A DNA stretch of 64,000 nt from Mytilus trossulus. Lineage: Eukaryota; Mollusca; Bivalvia; Mytilida; Mytilidae. Below are positions 35,501-42,905 of this stretch, piece after piece (the stretch's first letter is position 1; every line of letters starts with the position of its first letter). The notes beneath the pieces are model-generated. The model had not been told where the DNA came from, ran no database searches, and was given only the letters and a program-made list of their open reading frames with translations. Position numbers and translations under genes: made by a program. The DNA lies in contig NC_086383.1 of NCBI RefSeq assembly GCF_036588685.1, forward strand, positions 46,644,448 through 46,708,447, in the 5' to 3' direction.

Positions 35501-38500
35501 AGTTGCATATTTGTTTTTATGTAACATAGATATTTATCAATAAAACGACATCAACACTGTACTTTTTTATATAGTATTTCTTAAATCGAAAACAAAAACC
35601 AATAGAAACAGTTTGAAATATCAATATAAGTATATTTCTGAAAGAAGAAATATCTAGTGAAAAGTAAAATCACTAAAGTACTGAACTTAGAGGAAAATCT
35701 ATTCGGAAAGTCCATAATCACATGGCAAAATCAAATAACAAAACACATAAAAAACGAATGGACAAGACCTGTTATATTCCTGACTAAGTACAGGCATTTT
35801 GAAATGTAGAAAATGGTGGGTTGAACCTGGTTTTATAGCGCTAGCCCTATCACTTTGATGACAGTCTCATTTCTATTTACAATGATGCGTGAACTTAACA
35901 GACATAATAATATGGGTACAGCAGTCATCATCGTGTAACAATTTTAAAAGGAATTATTTAACAGAACACAAAAACATTTATCTACAAAGACATTAATTGA
36001 TTCGCGTGTCTGACGTCACAAAATTTATACGTCACATATATTAGTCATTCAATGTATATACACACGATTTTAAAATTTCACATAGGCAATGTTAGCATAC
36101 AGGGTTAAAATTCTACCTGGGACCGATTAAATATAATATATAAAATTACATGTTAGAATTCTATATTACACAAATATGCAACTTACATATGGATTTATAT
36201 TTGAGGACAACGAGAATTTACGATACTTAGTAGTTGAAAGGGGACTTTAAACGATTTCCTTCGTATCTTTTCACACCTCTTAACTCTAAAATTCATTCTT
36301 TGAATGTTATCAAAATATTTTCGATGATTTGCAACTAAATTTGAATATCGAACAGTATTGCTAGCAGCTGGTTGGATATTGAATATAGAATAACGAACCT
36401 GTTGCTAACTCCACATTTGTATTTACTACCTTTTCAGAAGTGAAGACATTTGAGTTTATTCAGGAAATTCCGTATTCTATTGTTGGTTAGTGTGTTGGTC
36501 TTAATGTTAATATTACTTTCCCTAAATTCTGTGGTGGGTGTTTAATGTGTTATTCAAAATCAAAATTCGATAATCAAAATCGAAATTCTAAAACTCTAAA
36601 TTAATTTTCTAAGTCCTCTATCTGATAAAACAGGCTGTGTACGAAGCTACAAAGCTGATGACTTCAGTTTATAAGTTAAAAAAAAACTCTTTTTTACTTG
36701 AAAAATATGCTTATGCATGAATGTTGTATACCTTAATGTGACAGCATCTCACTGGTCTTATTTATAACGTACCTTTCTTAATTTCTCCATTATTTAATAA
36801 GTGGTTTCAAATTCCTTACGCGATTACTACAGCCATTGTGTCGCGTTTTCGAAAGTAACTATAGTTAAGGTAAAATCGTCCTTCTAGGACAACATCAATG
36901 AATTATTATCCGACAAAATTTTGTTTGTACACTAAATCCAGATACTCAAAACCGAATTCTAGTACATTCATACATACAAACTTAATTCATGATGCATTAA
37001 CAGTACTTTATCTCATAATAATGCATTAACAGTACTTTACCTCATAATGCATTAACAGTACTTTACCTCATAATGCATTAACAGTACTTAACCTCATGAT
37101 GCATTGACAGTATTTTACCTCATAATGCATTAACAGTATTTTACCTCATATTGCATTAACAGTACTTTACCTCATAATGCATAAACAGTACTTTACCTCA
37201 TAATGCATTAACAGTACTTTACCTCACAAGGTTTTAACAATGAAAAAAGTATCCTAAACTGCATTAGGATTCTAACAAATTTAGTTTTAATGTGAGTGGT
37301 CGACTAAAAAATTGTGATTATTTTGCCTTTTGATTGCTCCATCCGAAACTCGATATTGATTACTTTAACCTATACATACTGGTTTTAATATGAAGTTTGG
37401 AAGTGAAGTGCAGGCTCCTCCACATTCATCTGGATAAGCTTCTCTTGCTTGTAGATTATCACCATCAGGATCTTCTACTGGTAATGTTATTGTTGTCGGA
37501 CATCCGAACGGAATTCTATAACAATTCAAGTTATGTAATAATATTTTAATTTTATTTTTAGTATAAAATTTTCTGAGGTTATGAAGCTATCATGATCGTA
37601 GTGCTGCATTCCTATTTTCTAATAGCATTCATGTAAGATTATAAAAGAAAATCTGCAACTACTCCTATTTATCACATTTGTTGAATCAAATTGTTACAAT
37701 ATGGACATACCGAATTCGTTAAGGGGATGGACAATGTTGGCGGTTTAGGGTTTTTTTATTCATAGGCTTTTATAATTGTTTCAATTTTGTATGTTTGTAC
37801 ACTGAGGTTTATTGCATTTTGTTATGCATTAATTTTTATACTGGCTTGCGCAATATATTTTTTTTTTCAGTTTTACAAGGCTAATATAATAATAAAGTCG
37901 TGTTTCAGCAATTTGTAAGTGATAGTAAGCTTTCATTTAACTACACATTTAAAATAGAGTTTGCACTTTATTACTTAACTGACTAAGATAGACAACTCCC
38001 CATTATTTGATTTTAAGTGTGTTCTAAGTAATACGTTTACCCTTCAGTAGGTGGATTTTAAGTGTATTGTAAGTAATATGTTTACCCTACTGTAGGTTGA
38101 TTTTAAGTGTGTTGTAAGAAATATGTTTACCCTACTGTAGGTTTATTTTAAGTGTGTTGTAAGTAATATGTTTACCCTACTGTAGGTTAATTTTAAGTGT
38201 GTTGTTAGAAATATGTTTACCCTACTGTAGGTTGATTTTAAGTGTGTTGTAAGTAATATGTTTACCCTACTGTAGGTTGATTTTAAGTGCATTGTAAGTA
38301 ATATGTTTACCCTACTGTAGGTTGATTTTAAGTGTGTTGTAAGTAATATGTTTACCCTACTGTAGGTTGATTTTAAGTGTGTTGTAAGTAATATGTTTAC
38401 CCTACTGTAGGTTGATTTTAAGTGTGTTGTAACTTGTAAGTAATATGCTTACCCTACTGTAGGTTGAACTGCTGCCACAGGACTAGCGTTTGGTAAAGTA

Positions 38501-41336
38501 CTATCATTCCGTATCCTCAAATCTATTGTTGTAACAAGTCTTCCGGGACCAGATGCTGGCACTGCCCATGGAATACTGTCTAGCCTATACCAGAAAAGTA
38601 TGAGAATTGTTGATTATTGCTCCCACTGTGTATATGTGAGTGTTTAAAACTATTTGTTTAGTTTCCTAGGTGCATCATCATCATCATCATCATCTTCATC
38701 TTCATCATTATAATCGGCATTGTTGTCTTCATTGTGATAGTCGTTTGTTTTTGAAAAACATCTTCACAAATATGGACTATCTACAGTGATAAAAACTTTC
38801 TAGTCCACTTATCGACTTTGTGTTACACTTATAAATGGTAAAATATGTGTAAATTCTAATTTCAACGTAAAAAAGGTCATAGATGTAGAAACACAAACTG
38901 ATAATGCGATGGCTTAAAACATTAAAAGCGACCAAATAACTGTACAAGAAGAACGAAAATATTTTTTTACATTGAAAAGGCCGTTAGTTTTCTCTTGTGC
39001 TTGAGTTGTTTTACATTTGGGATTTCGGGCCGTTTAATGACTTGCTATGCTCATTGCACCGTAAATTATAGCTGTGTCATTTGGTCTCTTGTGGAAAGTT
39101 GTCTCATTGGCAATCATACCACATCTGTATCATAGACAAATATTTTTGTGTTTCAAAGCCTTTTTCATTTGGTGTTCCAGATGAAGAATTTGGAAAAAAT
39201 GGTTACAAGCTTGTACACAGGAAAAAATAGTCTGACATTTTGAAAAGTGCAAATTGAACAAACTTCAACTATTATGGGAAAATCAATGGTGGTATTATAC
39301 CTGTTAATATGAAGTAACGGAATTAGTTCAAATAAAATTGAACACAAATTAAAAAAATTAAAACATACCGAACAGTATATCTGTTTGTTCCAGGATTCAT
39401 GTGAAAAAAATGATTTTCGCCTTGTTCCCAGTCTGCTGACTGTTCACTAAATGATGTTAAAATGGTGTTAATATCTGATAAAGTCATTGCTGGATTACAA
39501 CCGGAGATACATTTCCATTGCATTGATGATAATGATGGCGGAACGGTTCCTTTTATGTACAAGTTACTAGAAGAACAGTTTTGGCCACATGGGCCTGTGC
39601 CCTTTTCCCATGTTAACCGATAAGTAAATCGGACCTAAAAAAAAAGATAAATCAAAATTGTCACCTTTTGCACATTGGAATCCGCTAAAAACCTTTAAAA
39701 AATATGTATGAGGCTACGATTTTGACGACACGATACGAGATTGATATGAAATAAAATGAATTTTTTTAAAGATATTTGTCATTTTACGTGACGTCCAATC
39801 GGCAAGGTGCCTTCGGGACTCCGATCTTAATTTACTAGAATTGACAATTTCCCTGTCTTAAATCGATTGTTGTCTCCATGAAGTCTGGCTTCTTCTTCTT
39901 CAGTTAAAACTGGGTGATGATGATGATGGGTATAATCCTTCAATCATTCGATGTAAATTAACATTGTGTTTTCGTATCATATACATGTACATGTAATACA
40001 CATATATAACACTGGCACTCTATCGAAGCAAATTTTGACCTTCTTGAATTCGGTGCATGACGTTTGCGCGCATTACCATTACATTTGCGCGCAAAAATCA
40101 TTACGTTTGCGCGCAGTTTTTCATTACAATTGCGCGCATTTATTTGACAGGTAAACTCAGGTAAGCTTAGGCAATAACTCTTATTTATCTATATATTTAT
40201 TCAATTATTTTAAGTAAAAGTACCCTTTCCGTTAGACTAAGTCACCTACACTCACCCACGAGGAGGTAGAAGTTGGATACAAGCAGGATAAGTCGGTTGC
40301 ATTATATTGTATCTATTCGGAAATTTTAATACGCATCATATACTAATGATTTTCTCCCCCGATTTGCTATAAAAAAAAACTTCAAATGTTCGTTACTTGA
40401 CAAAACTTTACAATCTAACTTTCAATAGATTATTTACGAATTTTAAAGAGATCACTATTCGGGGTACTTGATCACCCTGAAAAAAATTCGCAATGAAGTT
40501 ACATGTATGCCTTAAGTTATAACAGAATTTGTCATGCACACTTTATATTGTGTCTTATATAATATAATATATTATTAAAATATATTTTCAAAGTTAATGA
40601 AATTTTATGTTATTCATATTTCATTATATACCGTTTTTTCCTGAGTTTACCTCTAAGATAAATGCGCGCAAATGTAATCAAAAGCTGCGCGCAAACGTAA
40701 AACATTTTAATCCCCAAATGCGCGCAAACGTAGTGCGCCCCTTGAATTACCCTAGCCTATGAAAATAAAAAGATATGGTAAATTTGCCAAAGAGATAAGT
40801 CTCCACCAGAGACAAAATTGACCGAGAGTTTATTTTTCAGGCATTGCTTTTTAAGAGACCAGATCTTCTGAAGAATATCTTTGCTTTGAAAATTTTAAAT
40901 TTGATCCCCTTAATTAGTTTTATGAAAGTTTAAATTCTTATATTTCACAAGTAAATAACTTCAACAAATTATGTTAGTCATATGTACAATTAAAAAACGC
41001 AATTTATATATTCTTGCATTACGTACTCTTGGTCCTCATTTGAAATTGTATAATTTTCAGAAAATAATTTAAAAGCAGGTCAGTAGTTACGTTTAACAGT
41101 GACTTTAGAATTCCTGCAGACAATCGGTGTTAGTGCATTTTGTTCATACGTGTATAAAATATAATCACCGGGTTTTTTTGTGCAAAACCCAATTTAACAG
41201 AAGTAAAAATCAGAAAAAAAAATACTACCTTGTTACTATGTGGCCACTTTAACCAACTAATGCTTCCTCCTAGGTAAGCTTGGTTTGAAACAGAAATGAG
41301 ACTAATAGCAATATATATCCTTAAATGCAAAAGCAT
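11304..41336 (-). CDS. Complete 13-exon gene: uncharacterised type I membrane protein with three EGF-like domains (577 residues)
   Basis: Coding exons: 41229-41336, 39369-39634, 38453-38584, 37380-37515, 31412-31573, 30386-30543, 23669-23830, 18847-18887, 18018-18137, 16961-17041, 12703-12843, 12103-12122, 11304-11510. They total 1734 nt and every junction keeps phase with GT-AG splicing. Residues 1-20 are a signal peptide. Residues 21-388 form an ectodomain with VRFTYRLTW, CGQNC, then GCPTTITLPVEDPDGD, ECGGAC, and SDTRCVV at its end; from memory this layout recurs in many uncharacterised marine invertebrate predictions, but I know no name or function. EGF-like domains lie at about 393-426, 431-462 and 469-500 (the last with a calcium-binding signature), then one helix (about 515-542) and a basic RRKRKR tail. 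A surface adhesion or recognition role is an inference. Confidence 0.88.
11511..12102. other. Intron 12: Penelope-like fragment and poly-T/poly-G tract
   Basis: On the plus strand, about 11640-11830 resembles the region after a Penelope-like reverse transcriptase (AACATGGCGAATGTCACTAG and GGAGCAGGCTGTGCGTACCC). A T-rich then G-rich homopolymer run occupies 11838-11887. Open frames across this run are not genes. Confidence 0.55.
12103..12122 (-). CDS. Exon 12: 20-nt micro-exon (juxtamembrane linker)
   Basis: It encodes DPEQQPM together with one base from exon 11. It has a TTTCAG acceptor and a GTATGT donor. Without it, exon 11 (phase 1) cannot join exon 13 (phase 0) in frame, so the phase demands an exon of this type here. 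Confidence 0.75.
12703..12843 (-). CDS. Exon 11: end of EGF 2 and calcium-binding EGF 3
   Basis: 141 nt, residues 456-502. It completes EGF 2 with GYTGVDC, then IDECSSNPCKHGGRC. The central segment has the C-x-N-x4-F-x-C consensus for beta-hydroxylation of Asn in calcium-binding EGF domains. Confidence 0.9.
12844..16960. other. Intron 10: mostly unique AT-rich DNA with a Penelope tail and X-box-like motifs
   Basis: No exon is recognised. A reversed Penelope-like 3' tail lies at about 15040-15302 (GTGTCAAAGAGACAACAACC). At 15740-16110 the motif GTTGCTAAGCAAC and variants recur. TTCG-rich sequence at 16415-16520 may be a further small TIR element. Confidence 0.5.
15753..15765. promoter_or_regulatory. 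RFX X-box-like palindrome GTTGCTAAGCAAC
   Basis: It matches the known RFX-family X-box form (GTTGCC-like half, then GGCAAC-like half). Partial copies follow at about 15772, 15919, 15939 and 16092. It lies within an intron and may simply be part of a repeat. Confidence 0.35.
16961..17041 (-). CDS. Exon 10: EGF-like domain 2, first part
   Basis: 81 nt, residues 429-455, with TCADFPCKNNGTC and ICDCMA. The donor (CAG|GTGAAC) splits the domain; its last Cys comes from exon 11. The acceptor chosen is the second of two adjacent AGs, because the first gives an immediate stop. Confidence 0.83.
17099..17382. mobile_element. Small TIR element (MITE), TTAAGGTGGTACC ends
   Basis: The left end TTAAGGTGGTACC (17099-17111) and the right end GGTACCACCATAA (about 17370-17382) are inverted repeats, with about 284 bp in total and no open frame. 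It sits 58 bp upstream of the exon 10 acceptor. The target duplication is unclear, perhaps TTA/TAA. Confidence 0.7.
17680..18000 (-). pseudogene. Decayed tandem copies of the EGF exon 9 3' end
   Basis: At 17905-17975 and 17690-17755 the minus strand repeats the exon 9 stretch AATGTCAACATGG...TTTAAA followed by a GAC..TACGGAT-type version of the exon end. Two near-identical 52-bp blocks at 17743-17870 carry only the last part. No copy keeps the full cysteine pattern or a clean donor site. Confidence 0.65.
18018..18137 (-). CDS. Exon 9: EGF-like domain 1
   Basis: 120 nt, residues 389-428. The six-cysteine pattern is C-x6-C-x5-C-x8-C-x-C-x8-C, with CKNNGKC in the centre. Decayed copies of the 3' half of this exon lie directly downstream in intron 9. 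Confidence 0.88.
18138..18846. other. Intron 8: no feature recognised
   Basis: AT-rich, without identifiable repeats. An open frame at 18558-18764 is low in complexity and not accepted. Confidence 0.4.
18847..18887 (-). CDS. Exon 8: 41-nt small exon
   Basis: Residues 375-388, GITSDTRCVVGLIN, closing the ectodomain module; the Cys likely pairs with the one in exon 7 (IMCVW). It sits between clear acceptor and donor sites and keeps phase. Confidence 0.83.
19012..19740. repeat. Dispersed repeat family A, two adjoining copies
   Basis: 19012-19290 is close to 758-1005. 19375-19740 is a diverged relative containing AACCAGGTTTTATGGC. A third diverged stretch lies at about 21230-21480. All lie in intron 7. 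Confidence 0.6.
19750..21035. repeat. 135-bp satellite array, about 9.5 copies
   Basis: Period 135 bp, starting each unit near GTCGATGTCTCTGATGGTG. Seven central units are free of stops on the plus strand (19947-20942), giving a 331-codon frame of 45-residue repeats, but this is a by-product of a unit length divisible by three. The unit start matches the hairpin module of the hammerhead repeats (compare 27829-27900), so the array probably arose from a piece of that element. It lies within intron 7. Confidence 0.9.
21036..23668. other. Rest of intron 7
   Basis: Mostly AT-rich unique DNA. A G10 run lies at 22898-22907. A badly decayed hammerhead motif is at 22947-22990 (CTGATGA kept at 22978-22984, but stem II, GAAA and stem I lost). 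Confidence 0.5.
23669..23830 (-). CDS. Exon 7: ectodomain
   Basis: 162 nt, residues 321-374. It encodes a stretch with ASLPAGMQVELLKDD and ends NIMCVWGKRNNG. A 1.1-kb TIR element ends only about 26 bp upstream of its acceptor. Confidence 0.87.
23857..24999. mobile_element. TIR DNA element, about 1.14 kb, with TTAGCAGCC termini
   Basis: Left end AATGTATGTGAAGTTAGCAG and right end CTGCTAACTTCACATACATT are exact inverted repeats over about 21 bp, followed inside by imperfect GATATTC/GAATATC palindromes. A possible ATATA duplication flanks it. It has no transposase. Inside are a second inverted repeat (about 24222-24275 against 24385-24443) and a run of 17 or more G at 24536-24551. A diverged relative is at 35400-36415. 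It lies in intron 6, close to the exon 7 acceptor. Confidence 0.75.
25193..25218 (-). ncRNA. Hammerhead ribozyme half, split by a transposon
   Basis: This part holds stem I (3' side), stem III (ACGCGTGT-like), GAAA and half of stem II. The other half is at 26374-26394. The insertion falls in the stem II loop. The core of the other half is also mutated (CCGATGA), so the ribozyme was probably dead anyway. Confidence 0.7.
25219..26373. mobile_element. 1155-bp TIR DNA element with 3-bp duplication
   Basis: The ends AGAGCTTTCTTACAAATTGA (25219) and its exact reverse complement (to 26373) give a 25-bp perfect TIR that extends to 31 bp with one mismatch. AAT flanks both sides (25216-25218 and 26374-26376), and removing element plus one AAT restores the hammerhead sequence. 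No transposase is encoded, so it is non-autonomous; the superfamily is uncertain (3-bp duplications occur in PIF/Harbinger, usually TWA). Confidence 0.88.
26570..27370 (+). pseudogene. Penelope-like reverse transcriptase remnant
   Basis: Broken frames give FPMGTNYVPLPVDLFL (the catalytic-region motif normally IPMGTNCAPL), then YPIELEIKDTS, a LKPKLHDKKYDFSFPKVNFP stretch and APVYGVYVP. Several stops and frameshifts are present. It belongs to a different subfamily from the element at 46485-49857, judged by the residues around these motifs. Confidence 0.8.
27736..27780 (+). ncRNA. Type I hammerhead ribozyme, plus strand, intact core
   Basis: Stem I ACGTCA (27736-27741) with TGGCGT (27775-27780), CTGATGA (27742-27748), stem II GTC/GAC with a T-rich loop, GAA (27763-27765), self-complementary ACGCGCGT (27766-27773) and cleavage base A (27774), giving a GUA-type site that is allowed in hammerheads. 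It is antisense to the surrounding gene. Confidence 0.82.
28101..28143 (+). ncRNA. Hammerhead ribozyme, plus strand, damaged
   Basis: CTGATGA is kept at 28107-28113, but GAAA has become GGAA and stem II is weak. It lies 365 bp from the 27736 copy, which gives the monomer length of this tandem pair. Confidence 0.7.
28258..28347. repeat. Foldback palindrome, about 37-bp arms
   Basis: The left arm (28258-28294) and right arm (28312-28347) pair with only a few differences around an 17-bp loop. Each arm contains TATATGGGGTCA. It may be a small foldback or TIR element. Confidence 0.75.
28360..28660. repeat. Dispersed repeat family B, copy 1
   Basis: It matches 35700-35950 closely (GGAAAGTCCATAATCACATG, then CTGGTTTTATAGCGCTA and GACAGTCTCAT). 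It is non-coding and SINE-like in length. Confidence 0.65.
28985..29830 (-). repeat. Tandem repeat of about 330-345 bp, 2.5 copies, with hammerhead-like cores
   Basis: Three units start near 28985, 29316 and 29650. Each carries on the minus strand CTGATGAAGG...CCAGAAAAGCGCTTC (about 29009-29049, 29339-29379, and a mutated third at 29685-29725). The order CTGATGA, short stem, GAAA, self-complementary AAGCGCTT, C, then a partial stem I copies the hammerhead plan, but the first stem II pair is A-A. A CTGATGA-containing hairpin module ends each unit, as in the main family. Confidence 0.65.
29835..30180 (+). repeat. Penelope-like tail of another subfamily
   Basis: It ends with TTGTTGTCTCTATGAAATAT and TTCCATTCCCTAT, a diverged version of the TTGTTGTCTCTTTGACACAT tail seen at 59265-59285. 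Confidence 0.5.
30386..30543 (-). CDS. Exon 6: ectodomain
   Basis: 158 nt, residues 269-320. It begins FTVKVIDNPSSCDDTDM and continues FAHPTLDDGHRISYPGF. Acceptor TTCTAG, donor AAA|GTAAGT. Confidence 0.87.
30746..30963. mobile_element. 218-bp Tc1/mariner-like MITE
   Basis: Ends CTGTAAACCAACTTATATTC and its near-exact complement (one mismatch in about 23 bp), flanked by TA on both sides (30744-30745 and 30964-30965). The interior is rich in CGCGAA motifs. It is non-coding and sits in intron 5, about 200 bp upstream of nothing coding. Confidence 0.82.
31412..31573 (-). CDS. Exon 5: ectodomain
   Basis: 162 nt, residues 215-268, in phase 0 on both sides. It encodes a beta-rich stretch with YRVTLMIEDYP and ends SISKIPLQ. 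It lies 5.8 kb from exon 4, across the intron carrying the hammerhead array. Confidence 0.87.
31714..31757 (-). ncRNA. Hammerhead ribozyme, core mutated
   Basis: Stem II, GAAA and the ACGCGCGT stem III are intact, but the CTGATGA core reads CAGATGA and stem I is weakened (CAACAC). It is probably inactive. Confidence 0.75.
32149..32192 (-). ncRNA. Type I hammerhead ribozyme, intact core, in intron 4
   Basis: The core and stems I and II are as in the 389 copy. The stem III block reads ACGTGCGT (one change from self-complementarity). Confidence 0.82.
32296..34804. mobile_element. 2.5-kb TIR element with 9-bp duplication (MULE-like)
   Basis: Termini GGCATGTGCTAAAAGGTGGA and its exact complement at the other end, each followed inward by GGAGTG-type short repeats (AGTGGTGGAGTG). 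Flanks ATCTATGCC (32287-32295) and ATCTCTACC (34805-34813) are a 9-bp duplication with two differences, and excising the element rejoins the hammerhead-repeat body. A 9-bp duplication suggests the Mutator group. No transposase is seen. It carries the hairpin-ended repeat 32853-33705. Confidence 0.8.
32853..33705 (+). mobile_element. Repeat with terminal hairpins (GGCTCT..AGAGCC and GGCCC..GGGCC)
   Basis: The 5' end has the hairpin GGCTCTCAAGAGCC (32857-32870) then CGCTCACCTG. The 3' end has the hairpin TGGCCCTTCGGGCCA (33681-33694) then GGTGAGCTAA. The outer GCTCACCTG/CAGGTGAGC pair is inverted. Inside are about 3.7 copies of a 172-bp tandem repeat (33000-33610) with GGCGGCCATCTTGG, and a CGACGACGACGGACG stretch before the 3' hairpin. 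Related ends occur at 52593 and 63797. A hairpin followed by CTAA resembles a Helitron 3' end, but the class is not settled. Confidence 0.7.
35024..35067 (-). ncRNA. Type I hammerhead ribozyme, intact core, in intron 4
   Basis: CTGATGA at 35055-35061, intact stem II, GAAA and self-complementary ACGCGCGT. Stem I here has a Watson-Crick pair where other copies have a G-U (TGACGT side), making it the best paired copy in the window. Confidence 0.86.
35400..36415. mobile_element. Diverged relative of the TTAGCAGCC TIR element
   Basis: The right end (36180-36415) matches the right part of 23857-24999, including ATTTGAGGACAACGAGAAT and GAACCTGTTGCTAACTCCAC. The left end near 35403-35450 (TTCGATATTC, CAATATCCAACTTGCTGC) is weak. 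It contains dispersed repeat family B (35700-35950). Confidence 0.55.
36990..37227. repeat. 26-bp minisatellite, about 9 copies
   Basis: Unit ATGCATTAACAGTACTTTAC plus CTCATA. Copies are nearly identical. It lies in intron 4, 153 bp from the exon 4 donor. Confidence 0.9.
37380..37515 (-). CDS. Exon 4: GCPTTI..PVEDPDGD motif
   Basis: 136 nt, residues 169-214. It encodes GIPFGCPTTITLPVEDPDGD followed by DECGGACTSLPN. These are the most conserved features I associate with this uncharacterised family. Donor CCA|GTATGT, phase 0. Confidence 0.88.
38008..38463. repeat. 45-bp minisatellite that includes the exon 3 splice donor
   Basis: About 10 copies of a unit which, on the minus strand, reads CCTACAGTAGGGTAAAC then ATATTACTTACAA and a TTAAAATCAA end. 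The first copy on that strand is exon 3's own 3' end, where the donor reads AGG|GTAAGC. The others carry AGG|GTAAAC, so each holds a plausible 5' splice site. Confidence 0.9.
38453..38584 (-). CDS. Exon 3: ectodomain
   Basis: 132 nt, residues 125-168. It encodes a stretch ending LRIRNDSTLPNASPVAAVQP. The last 11 bases and the splice donor (AGG|GTAAGC) are duplicated about nine times in the minisatellite directly downstream (38008-38463). Confidence 0.87.
38670..38712. repeat. ATC trinucleotide repeat
   Basis: CATCATCATCATCATCATCA followed by imperfect TTCATC units in intron 2. Confidence 0.9.
39070..39125 (+). repeat. Short Penelope-like tail in intron 2
   Basis: Contains TCATTTGGTCTCTTGTGG and GTTGTCTCATTGGCAATCAT, the common tail end. 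Confidence 0.6.
39369..39634 (-). CDS. Exon 2: N-terminal ectodomain module
   Basis: 266 nt, residues 37-124 plus two bases. It begins VRFTYRLTWEKGTGPCGQNC and has a second cysteine pair in WKCISGC, then DWEQGENHFFHMNPG. Acceptor TTTTAG, donor CG|GTATGT. No Pfam-type family is recognised. Confidence 0.88.
40051..40740. mobile_element. 690-bp hAT-like non-autonomous element
   Basis: Imperfect TIRs (CGGTGCATGACGTTTGCGCGC and, from the other end, GGGCGCACTACGTTTGCGCGC) are flanked by an exact 8-bp duplication CTTGAATT (40043-40050 and 40741-40748), as in hAT elements. Subterminal TTTGCGCGCA repeats (four at the left, four at the right) are inverted between ends; these would be natural transposase-binding sites. 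It is non-coding and lies in intron 1. Confidence 0.85.
41229..41336 (-). CDS. Exon 1: start codon and signal peptide
   Basis: ATG at 41336 encodes MLLHLRIYIAISLISVSNQA, a hydrophobic signal peptide, followed by YLGGSISWLKWPHSNK. The donor is AAG|GTAGTA, phase 0. The next exon continues the motif GG-S-I-S-W...V-R-F-T-Y-R-L-T-W, which supports this as the true start. Confidence 0.85.
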
Positions 41337-42459
41337 TTCCAGTTCTCAATCTGAAGTGTAGACCATTGACATTAACACTGTACGACAAATACGTTCGTTT
41401 AAGTTTTGCACTAAGCTTTATCTTACAAAACAAGGATTTAGGAATATTAATCCTTGTAAATTGAAAGTTTTCCAAGTTATCAGTTTCTACAGATGTCATC
41501 AATTACACGAAAACCAACTTATTGTCCATTTCTAAGCTTTAAAATTAAACTGACATTCTTAATACACTGAGATTAAACCATAATATATCATACACCGTCT
41601 TATCACAGAAAATGAAAAATTTAATAATTTTTGAAATATCACTACAGATATTTAAATTGATATTGGTTAAAAATCAAAACTGTTTTATGACGAAATAAAA
41701 ATATTTGTAATTGTACTGGGTGCTATATGTACAGATCTGACTATATATACTAGGAGTTTTAAAATAAACTAATCAAATGCCTTCCTAGTGTAATTAAATT
41801 TCAAACAATTCACCCTTATAATTTCCTCAAAGAGTATAGTTATATTTTTAATATAAAATGAAATCATTCGTTGTTTATAAGTCGAAGTAATGTCCACTAC
41901 AAACAATAATTTGAAAAAAAAGAGCAGTGTTTGGTGAAGAATTAAAATCTACAATAATTGACCATTTTTGTATTTAATTTTAACGATTAATACCGTTATC
42001 AATCTTAGTATATCCGAAATGTGTGAACAACTTTTAATCTAAAACAATTCATTATAACTGATGCAATACTTGTAGACTTATTTTCTTTCTGATAAGCTTA
42101 TTCCAGCCCTCGACAAGGGTAAGCCACGATTTAAAGCAGGATATCAAAAAAAGAAAATGTTCAAAATATTAATAGACTAAAGCACGAATCAAAGTATATG
42201 TGACACATTCTTTATTGGGTATACTTATATATTATACTGAGCGTCAAGAAACATCGAATCCGTATGTAAATCCGTCGAGAAATGGAGATCTAGAATAACA
42301 ATATTTCATTCTATAAAGCATTGTAACATTTTCCCCAGCCGTCGATTGGTAACCGTCAATTCTGAATGTTAAGAGATGCTCGAGAATTGGAACATATGTA
42401 ACCTTTTTCATATTATAAATGCAAATTAAACTTTATACATTTCATGCGACCTTATATAA
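41337..42459. other. Upstream region of the membrane-protein gene
   Basis: Expected to hold the 5' UTR and promoter. No upstream coding exon is needed. No TATA box or initiator stands out; the sequence is AT-rich and unique. Confidence 0.4.
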
Positions 42460-42905
42460 AAAAAGAAGATGTGGTATGATTGCCAATGAGACAACTCCCA
42501 CAAGAGACCAAAATGACATAGAAATTAACAACTGTAGGTCACCGTACGGCCTTCACCCATGAGCAAAGCCCATACCGCATTGTCAGCTACAAAAGCTCTC
42601 GAAATGACAAATATAATACAATTCAAACGAGAAAACTAACGACTAATAAATGTTAAAAAATGAAACTGTAAAACCAAATATGCAACAAAGCAACAAACGA
42701 CCACAACTAAATACAGAATGTGGCACCCTAACCTCGGACAGTGGTTTAGCAGTACAACATAAGAACTCACTATTAAAATCAGTTGAAACTGGCTTAATTC
42801 ATCTATGTATCATAAATACATCTCGTTACAAAACATAGAGTGGACATGGCCGGGTACTTGTACATCCCAACAACAATAAGACACTAAGTACGGTCTGAGA
42901 GAGCA
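42460..42905 (-). repeat. Reversed Penelope-like 3' tail
   Basis: Begins with GATGTGGTATGATTGCCAAT and GAGACAACTCCCACAAGAGA, then CACCGTACGGCCTTCA and AAAGCCCATACCGCAT. It is the reverse complement of the tail at 49700-49857 and matches the other reversed tails near 57,000 and 60,000. It is non-coding. Confidence 0.75.

Noticed and set aside
37016-37227. CRISPR-like array
   Set aside because: The 26-bp units are directly adjacent with no unique spacers; this is a minisatellite in an animal intron.
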